Assembly: GCA_037179335.1 (NCBI GenBank)
Contig: JAKZHN010000005.1
Span: 930,001-994,000, forward strand
Source: Cyclaneusma minus
Taxonomy: Eukaryota > Ascomycota > Leotiomycetes > Marthamycetales > Marthamycetaceae
Direction of reading: 5' to 3'
Length of the DNA: 64,000 bases
Below the pieces are notes generated by a model. That model made no database searches. It had not been told where the DNA came from and saw only the letters and a program-made list of their open reading frames with translations. Numbering within the stretch: position 1 is the first letter of the stretch; every line of letters starts with the position of its first letter. The translations under genes were made by a program, and so were the position numbers. Below, piece by piece: positions 57,760 through 64,000 of the stretch.

Positions 57760-58081
57760 CTTGAGTGATCTGGCAGGCTGATCGGGTAGGGGTCGGGGGT
57801 ATTGACGAATGATAGAAGCAGGAGGAGGGCGAGGTCGTGCTGCAATGAGACGCGGCTAGGCGGTAGAGTGGGGTCTAGCAAGGTTTGCTTTCGGGAGTCT
57901 TTGAGTAGTGGAGCGTTTTCTCGGGGGAAGAAATGGCAAAATTTTGAAAATGGTTGTGCGGAGGACCCTTCATCTTTATGCTCTGATGCCCACTAGAGGA
58001 GAGGAGGCTAGCTTCCAGGTATTCACCCTGCGCCCTAGTCTGCGCCCCGAGAGATACATGTACAATCTATCATACAGGTAC
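57760..58081. other. Upstream region of the minus-strand zinc-finger gene
   Basis: The presumed promoter and 5' UTR; no motif recognised. Its left limit is the start codon at 57759 and its right limit the target duplication of the hAT-like element. Confidence 0.5.
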
Positions 58082-58089
58082 ACCAAGAA

Positions 58090-58998
58090 CAGGGTACGGG
58101 AATCTAAATATCTTGTATCTAAATAAAATTTAGATAGATTATATCTTATCTAAACAAAATTTAGATAGATTATATCTTATCTTAGCGCTTGTTTAGTTAG
58201 TTTTGAAGATAAATCTAAATATCTAAAATATCTAAGATAATTATAAGAAAAGTATTAAATTTAAGCGCAATTAATATTATTATTTTTTAAAATATTTTTT
58301 GAAAATATTTTTTGTTTTCAATTAATATAATAAAAAAGAAATTGAATTGAAAACTATAAAACTGGAATTTATATAATTTTTATAAAATAAAATGTCAAAG
58401 TTGAGAGTGATTTGAAGTAAATCAAATAACCGGAAATTTATTTTTATTCAAATAAATAATAAAATTAAGGAATTCTATAAGTTTTAAATATTATTTTATT
58501 TTGAAAATTTTATATTTTTGCTGGAATTTTTAGAAGATTATAAAACTAGATTTCATTTTTATAGCTCTAATATAGCGTTGTGGGGAATTTATATAAAATA
58601 AATTCTAGAATCTCAAATATCCAATATTCAGTTTTTTCTTTTAGAATAGCCAAATATTTACCAAATTGAATAATTCTTTTTTTAAAAAATGCACAAAATG
58701 CCAATTATAAATAATTTAAAAAGCTCAACAAATTATTTATATTATAGCGCTTTATATTGGGTTATAAATGGCCATTTAAGCACGGGCCAAGGCTGCTGCC
58801 CGGGGCTATCCGGGTACCTTTGCACTAAAAATAGGTGTAAAAGTACTTACCCCTTTTACCCCTTAGATATTATTTAAAATCTATTATCTAGGGACCCTCT
58901 TAGATAGATATATCTTATTTAAGGACCCTTTTAGATAGATTTTATCTTAAGATATTATCTAAAAGTTTATCTAAATCCCATTAGATTCCCGTACCCTG
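58090..58998. mobile_element. Non-autonomous hAT-like element, 909 bp, 8-bp TSD
   Basis: The ends CAGGGTACGGGAATCTAA and TTAGATTCCCGTACCCTG are perfect inverted repeats of 18 bp, flanked by exact 8-bp direct repeats ACCAAGAA (58082-58089 and 58999-59006). CAGGG-type ends with an 8-bp target duplication are typical of the hAT superfamily. The interior is very AT-rich with repeated TTTAGATAGATTATATCTTA units near both ends and no transposase frame. A GC-richer patch lies at about 58780-58810. Confidence 0.9.
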
Positions 58999-59213
58999 AC
59001 CAAGAACCAGATATAACTTGATGCTGCAGCCTTCGCAGATAACGGAGCGCTGCACTCCGAATTTGTCTATCCCAAAACTCTTGCGTCTTTCTCTTCATCC
59101 CACCCCATACGGACTTTGTCGTATCACAGGACAGCCACGCTCGCATAGAAAAGAGCGAGAATAGAATACTCGTCACTTCGGATCAAGAGACTCGATAATT
59201 GTACTGACTCGTC

Positions 59214-59760
59214 ATGGAATTGCCAAAACATAGACCAGAAACCAACTCCGTCCGGTGGGCGAGAAGTTTTCCCACAGAGATGGCCATATCATCAGAGGTG
59301 TATGGATGCGAACAATGTGGGAAGAAATTCAGTCACAGACATAAGTTGAAGTATATGAACCTACGAACGCATTCCCTTCTCGTCTCCGAGACTGATCTTT
59401 TATAGCCGTCATGCCCTAAACCATACAAAGCCGGTACCATGTGAACAGTGCGAGAGGAGATTCGCGAGCTTGAAAGATCGGGACCGTCATGTCCAAGCCG
59501 CCCATACCACGCGGAAAGAAAAGTACAAGTACACTTGCTCAATGAAATGCAGTAGGAGGAGGATCATAAACCGGGGGATATGGGAGAGACCCGACCAGAG
59601 TGTGTTCAACAGAAAAGATCAATGGCAGGCACACATGAGGAAGAGTCACAAGGTCAAGAAACCGGAGATGAAGGCTATCGAAGAGTCTGGAGCACACTTA
59701 TTCAACAAAGACAACGTGGACGACATCACTTGGAATCGATTATTTCACGGTATGACCTAG
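59214..59760 (+). CDS. Three-finger C2H2 zinc-finger protein
   Basis: Exons 59214-59350 and 59406-59760 encode 163 residues. The 55-nt intron (GTATAT, CTGAT, TTATAG) splits finger 1, and splicing restores CEQCGKKFSHRHKLN-RHALNH. Finger 2 is CEQCERRFASLKDRDRHVQAAH. A third, irregular finger starts CSMKC and ends DQWQAHMRKSH after an insert. The arrangement parallels the minus-strand zinc-finger gene on the other side of the transposable element. After the TAG at 59758-59760 the same frame continues for 132 codons with one more stop (TGA 59875-59877) to 60159. The end of that stretch (FNNKDNMDQETWN) resembles the end of this protein (FNKDNVDDITWN). The gene may therefore once have been longer or carry unrecognised introns. 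Confidence 0.7.
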
Positions 59761-60371
59761 CGTGCAGCCAGAGAGCACGCAATCAAAACTCAAGACGCAG
59801 CCAAATGCAATGGTCATCCTTTCGACACCAACACGGAGGACAAGGTCGACCATACAGCGGAAGTTCCACCATTCTGATCCCAACACCTCTCCACTGCTAC
59901 AGGAAGACCCGTGGCGACCTACCGTATGACATACAACAAAGCCAAACGCTCAGTGAAAGCTCACCCAGAACGAGTTCCTTACTCTTCAACGCAACCTTCA
60001 CTGCCCCCACCGAGGTCTCCAGATGCTTCGCCACAGCCTCATACGTCGCTCACTTTCCCCTCGGAATCTACAAGAACAGAACACTCATTCAACAACAAAG
60101 ACAACATGGATCAGGAGACATGGAATACATCCAACGCAATTAATCATAACTGCCGTTAGCTTTGAGTGAGTCTTGCTAGCTTGTGGCTCATCCGACCGAA
60201 TTCCCAAGCCATGTTTGAAGGATGAACAGTTGCGATTCTTTCAGACAAACCCATAGCTCAAGTCATTGCGAGCCACCCAACATAAATCCATCAGTCATAC
60301 AGAGCCTCCCATGCAACACAAAGCCATCAATCAACGCCCATTCACAAACCACCCCCCCATCACAGCCCGAC
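59761..60371 (+). other. Open continuation of zinc-finger frame and spacer
   Basis: 59761-60159 stays in the frame of the zinc-finger gene with a single internal TGA. A 51-nt stretch at about 59751-59801 begins GTATGA, ends CGCAG and would remove the first stop in frame, but it has no good branch point. From 60160 nothing is recognised. Confidence 0.4.
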
Positions 60372-61601
60372 TCATTCCCAACCCGTCCACGCAATTCCCT
60401 GCGCCCGTGCCTTCCTACCAAACACCACTCCCTCCTCCTGCAACATCTCCCTCGCCCTCTGAGAATCCATTCCACCGTAGAACATGTTTTCAAGTGTGAA
60501 ATCACTCCGCAACAACCTATGACGCGGCACCAACGCCTTCAAGCCATTGTTCTTCAACGACACGGTGATGGCCGTGGCGGTCGACTTCATGTGTTCGGCC
60601 ATGAAAGCCTTGGTCGTGAATCTGCCGCGGGGGATCTGTAAGATCATTCGGAGAACGCGTTGTTGGAATTTGGTCAGGCCTGAGGAGGCAATCTGCTGCA
60701 GGATCGATGCTTGCGGATCTTCGGTGGGGGTGGGGTCTGAACCGGACTGGTCGTCGTCGTATTCTTCGTGGTCGTCTTCATTGTCTTCGGCGTGGTGTCC
60801 ATGGTGGCCTCGATCGTTGGCCTGCTTGGTTTTCTCGGAGGTTTTGTCTTGGGCAGGACGGGAGCCTCGGGGAGATTCGCTTTGGGTGGAAGCCTTGTAT
60901 TCATACCTCTCTTTCGACGAAAGAGGCTTCTTCTGGTAGCTAGCAGATGAAACCTTTGACAACCTGCTTAGCGACGGACGCGTGAAGCCAAACCTCGATG
61001 GTGGAGACATCATGCGCTTTCTTCCCGCGTAATTGACAGGAGTGTTTGTGTCGACGCCGATGGTTCGGGAAGTCAAAACTGGAGCGGACTCTCTGCGTCG
61101 CTTTCTCGCCTCAGCAATGGAGGTATCGGCATCGAAGTCAGGATCCTTCCTCTTGATTGGAGCTCCTTCCGACATGCGTCTCATTTCCCTTTCCTCCTTC
61201 TTCACCAGCTTCATGAGTGGCTTCATCTCGCGAGGATGTTTGTAGTGACCCAGTGCGCGACGAGCTCTGGACTCGGGGGAGTCTGAAGTGCTGTCTGGGG
61301 CCTCGTGATCATTCTCCTTGTCGGAGTCCGAGGTGTCTGCGACGCTCTGATCGTCTTGCTCAGTGACTGAACCGTCTCCAGCATTGTCATTTTCGTCTCC
61401 GTCTTTTGGGTAGTCATCTTCGTCTCCAGAGACCTCGTCTTCGTCTTCATAGAACTCGTCTTCGTCCTCATAGACTTCGTTACCACCGCGGGTTTTGGGT
61501 TTGGTCTCGTCGTAGACGGCCCACATCCAGGCAGGGGCAGAGTCCTCAGCTGCAATGAGGTCCTTGATCTCATCGTGAGTGAGGTCGTGCTTGGGACCCA
61601 T
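60372..61601 (-). CDS. MGMT-fold (alkyltransferase-like) protein lacking the active-site cysteine
   Basis: A single exon; the ATG at 61601 lies in a strong context (GCCGCCATGG, complement) and gives 409 residues. The frame is open further upstream without support. The first ~300 residues are acidic and disordered (EDEDEFYEDEDEV, QDDQSVADTSDSDKEND) with basic patches. Residues 310-409 match the DNA-binding domain of O6-methylguanine methyltransferases: TKFQQRVLRMILQIPRGR, an AFMAEHM helix, TAITVSLKNNG, VPRHRLL and LQEEGV. The catalytic PCHR is PRHR (Arg at about 360), so alkyl transfer is not expected. Alkyltransferase-like proteins instead bind and flag alkylated DNA for excision repair. That role is plausible here, but the equivalent of the arginine finger is Lys, so damage recognition is uncertain. 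Confidence 0.78.
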   Translation of the reverse strand: MGPKHDLTHDEIKDLIAAEDSAPAWMWAVYDETKPKTRGGNEVYEDEDEFYEDEDEVSGDEDDYPKDGDENDNAGDGSVTEQDDQSVADTSDSDKENDHEAPDSTSDSPESRARRALGHYKHPREMKPLMKLVKKEEREMRRMSEGAPIKRKDPDFDADTSIAEARKRRRESAPVLTSRTIGVDTNTPVNYAGRKRMMSPPSRFGFTRPSLSRLSKVSSASYQKKPLSSKERYEYKASTQSESPRGSRPAQDKTSEKTKQANDRGHHGHHAEDNEDDHEEYDDDQSGSDPTPTEDPQASILQQIASSGLTKFQQRVLRMILQIPRGRFTTKAFMAEHMKSTATAITVSLKNNGLKALVPRHRLLRSDFTLENMFYGGMDSQRAREMLQEEGVVFGRKARAQGIAWTGWE

Positions 61602-62861
61602 GGCGGCGACCTGCGGTGAAGTTCGCGAGGTCGGGTCTGGGGAGCTGCGTCGCGGCCTACGGTGATTGAAGTTCGTAAGTTTGAGTCGGGGGAATGCGTC
61701 GCGACCTGCGTTGGCCAACTCAATAAGCCGGTCGACTTGTGTTGCTACAGAGTTGATGACCCGCCAACAAGGAAGATTCAACCGCGGTACTGGTAGAAGT
61801 AATTACTGGAAGGACAATCGACGTGGAAGTAAACAAGGTGTGAACCAAGGTGTTGTCGAGTTGAATTGCAGGCGCAGTCAGGTACAGGCCCGTGCCGAGG
61901 AAAGAGCCTTGTTTATGCTCGAAAGTCGGAAGCGGAGGCGCGTAAACATTATTGGCTGGTACCCGAAAGAAGTGATATATGGTTATTGTCGAGATGCGAC
62001 AGAGAAAGTAAACAATGGTGGGCGGAATGGTGGTGGTGAATTTGAAAACTGGGCCACTTTACGCGGTGCAAACAAGAGCGCGACGCGCTTTCCGCGAGTC
62101 GTGACTTTAAGCATTCCCAGGCTAAACCTTAAATTTTTGAATCACCTCGACCGGTGAGGATGTCAGATTTGGAGCGTGGTGATCAGTATTCGGGGTCTTG
62201 CGCGTGTGCTTTTGAATGTTGATGATTCCATCCGCATGGATTTGATGTGAGTGTTTGCATTAACCACCTGTCCCAATTTAGACTCCAATTCCCACCAGAG
62301 TTTTCCTGCGGTTTCAAGTACCAGCACTAGCATGGTAGGAGACATCAATTGTCTCTCCGGATACTATTACTTGGCCGACGACTATGTCCGGCTCGAACAG
62401 AAAACAAATGAAACTAACCACCAAGCCAGGTCCCGTAGGACAGAATGCCAATTGATTATTGGATACATATGCACCCCTCTTGGGTCATTTCCAGGCCACT
62501 GCCTTACAGACTACCAGTGAAGATATGTTTCCCGAAATAACCACCGGTTGATATGCTCAGTGGAATTTGAGTTGGGAATTAAGCCGGGTTGTCAAGTAAC
62601 TCCGAACTACAGATCTCTCTATTAATACAACCCATAACTCAGCCTTCACTGGGATTCCCGGTCTTACTATCCCTCCATAGAGCATTACCACCGACCGGAT
62701 TAACCCGCCAGCTGCACATGTACCTGTGAGTAGTGAACTGTTGTGATACCAACATATTCCTAGCTCAAGGCGCTTAGTCACTGACCCCCATTCGGCCAAG
62801 AAGACAACATATTCAGCAACAGAGCGAGGGATATACCAGACTGTTCATCCCACCACCACAT
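61602..62861. other. Intergenic region, no supported gene
   Basis: Only short frames on both strands. The 5' 150 bp are the presumed promoter and UTR of the MGMT-like gene. No repeats are seen. Confidence 0.5.
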
Positions 62862-63881
62862 TCACACAACAATGGTAACAGGAATCTGCTTCTCCGACAC
62901 CACGCCCGCCCCCTCAGGCGCCTCCACCGCCTCCCTCCTCCCATCCCTCACCTCCAACAACCTAACCACCCCACAAATCCCACAAGCCGCAACCCCAAAA
63001 ACCGAATTCGCAATCCACCCCTCCCTAAACCTCGGCGCTTCCGCCGTCCTCCACACCGCATCACTATACCAAATCTGATTAACATAACTAGTAATATTCG
63101 CCACCGCAATCATAAACCCCCGCATCTCGTGATCATCTCTCATCAGATCCGGAAACCACGAATAGAAAATCCCCGGCACGCCTGCTGAGAAATACGATAG
63201 GTAGAAGGCGGCGAATTTTAGTGCAAGGGGGACCGTCCAGATGGCGAGGATGATGGCGCTGAAGACGGTGACGAGTTGCATGGTCCAGATTGCTTGCCAG
63301 CGCTTGCCTTTCAGCAGGGGAGAGTCGGAGAGCATGCCGGCGAGAACTTGCACCACGACGGCGACGGCGTTTTGACCGGTGGGCAGCACGTTGATCTGCG
63401 GAACAGAGTAGTTCTCCGCCTTCAACCAGAGCGCAAAAGCCGGTTGCTGGGACGAATAACCGCACTGAATAAACGTATACGCAAAGGGCAAGATCCAAAA
63501 TTGCCAATGCGACATGATACGAAAGATCTTCTTGCGATCCCAGGGCGTCTTGCCCAGAGCTTTGTAGCCGCTACGAACGAGCCTTTCTCGGGCGAACAGG
63601 ACTTCAGGTTCCGAGAGATAGAACGCGCGGGTCGTTTCGGGGAAGTCAGGGTTGAAGAGGTAGCCAAGAACGCCAACAGGGAGACTGATGATGCCGCAGA
63701 TTATATAGAGCCATTGCCAGCCAGCGTGGCCGAGGACGCCGTCGAGGTTTTTGTAGGCTGCTGCTTGGAGGTAGCCGCTGAACATGCCCGCTAGAGTGGC
63801 AGTCGAATAAAACAGTACGGTACGCTTGGCCCTGTAAATTATTAGTAGCTCTTCCGAAATGTACGTCGTAATGTCCAGCAT
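62862..63881 (-). CDS. MFS transporter, allantoate/pantothenate type, N-terminal part missing or outside
   Basis: The frame 62862-63881 (339 residues) covers roughly membrane helices 4/5 to 12 of the anion:cation symporter branch of MFS (Liz1/Fen2/Dal5-like). It shows AKRTVLFYSTATLAGMFSGY, LQAAAYKNLDG, GWQWLYIICGIISLPVGVLG, PDFPETT, INVLPTGQNAVAVVVQVLAG and FREGWIANSVFG. The first ~150 residues of the family are absent. The segment before AKRT (MLDITTYISEELLIIYR) fits the family poorly, and TACTAATAATTTACAG just before GGCCAAG is an excellent branch point plus acceptor. The true exon therefore probably starts at 63832 and earlier exons lie beyond this point. No earlier family sequence is seen to the window edge. 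It is a truncated gene or one with distant exons. Confidence 0.65.
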   Translation of the reverse strand: MLDITTYISEELLIIYRAKRTVLFYSTATLAGMFSGYLQAAAYKNLDGVLGHAGWQWLYIICGIISLPVGVLGYLFNPDFPETTRAFYLSEPEVLFARERLVRSGYKALGKTPWDRKKIFRIMSHWQFWILPFAYTFIQCGYSSQQPAFALWLKAENYSVPQINVLPTGQNAVAVVVQVLAGMLSDSPLLKGKRWQAIWTMQLVTVFSAIILAIWTVPLALKFAAFYLSYFSAGVPGIFYSWFPDLMRDDHEMRGFMIAVANITSYVNQIWYSDAVWRTAEAPRFREGWIANSVFGVAACGICGVVRLLEVRDGRREAVEAPEGAGVVSEKQIPVTIVV

Positions 63882-63949
63882 GAGGATTCAAAACGCTCTG
63901 GCCCCCCAGGAAAACCAAAATTATTTGGTATGTTCCTAGTTAGTTGGGA

Positions 63950-64000
63950 CATCGCAAGTGACGAAGAACACCCCAAGTAATTGGTCACCCAAGATAGGGG
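63950..64000. repeat. Minisatellite-like unit at the window edge
   Basis: CCCCAAGTAATTGGTCACCCAAG resembles the ~20-bp unit of the 32-kb minisatellite, so a second array may begin at the edge. Confidence 0.35.

Noticed and set aside
1..64000. Search for rRNA, CRISPR arrays, intact tRNAs, biosynthetic gene cluster core enzymes and autonomous transposons
   Set aside because: None seen. The only mobile elements are the two non-coding hAT-like insertions.

Overview
The window is nuclear DNA of a filamentous ascomycete (Pezizomycotina). The evidence is short spliceosomal introns (about 48-160 nt, one of 300 nt) with GT(A/G)AGT-type donors and CTAAC/CTGAC branch points, genes on both strands separated by long spacers, and a fungal gene set: Kcs1-type inositol polyphosphate kinase, Taz1/Tbf1-type telobox protein, 496-residue aldA-type aldehyde dehydrogenase, Upf3, Sit4/PP6 phosphatase and threonine synthase. 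The class cannot be fixed from the sequence alone.

Layout. 1-2435: 3' part of a disordered-protein gene cut by the window edge. 5273-9537: IP6 kinase. 11912-12595: orphan three-exon gene. 13285-17969: tandem array of four ISG12/IFI6-like small membrane-protein genes at a regular spacing of about 1.1-1.25 kb. Copy 1 is broken and has a hAT-like MITE inserted at its stop codon, copies 2 and 3 carry lesions, and copy 4 is intact once one intron is recognised. 18980-21671: telomere-repeat-binding protein. 24284-25891: aldehyde dehydrogenase. 27184-29624: secreted or membrane-anchored histidine-phosphatase-like protein. 29.6-37.8 kb: gene-poor, repeat-rich block (a 20-21 bp minisatellite, an inverted repeat with 209-bp arms, a segmental duplication, four tandem units of about 345 bp). 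37797-42003: UPF3 and SIT4 transcribed divergently from a 315-bp spacer. 42598-43635: PNPOx-like flavoprotein with a C-terminal membrane anchor. 44325-50349: three coiled-coil orphan genes on the same strand, possibly one family. 53383-55271: threonine synthase. 56947-59760: two C2H2 zinc-finger genes flanking a 909-bp hAT-like element with an 8-bp target duplication. 60372-61601: MGMT-fold protein lacking the catalytic cysteine. 62862-63881: 3' part of an MFS transporter of the allantoate/pantothenate type.

The housekeeping genes (signalling, mRNA decay, telomeres, threonine and aldehyde metabolism) look intact and unrelated to one another. The accessory interest is in the decaying ISG12-like array with its MITE, the coiled-coil trio, the repeat block and the catalytically altered enzymes. 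Exon boundaries were read by eye from splice signals, reading frame and remembered family motifs. No database search or transcript data were available.
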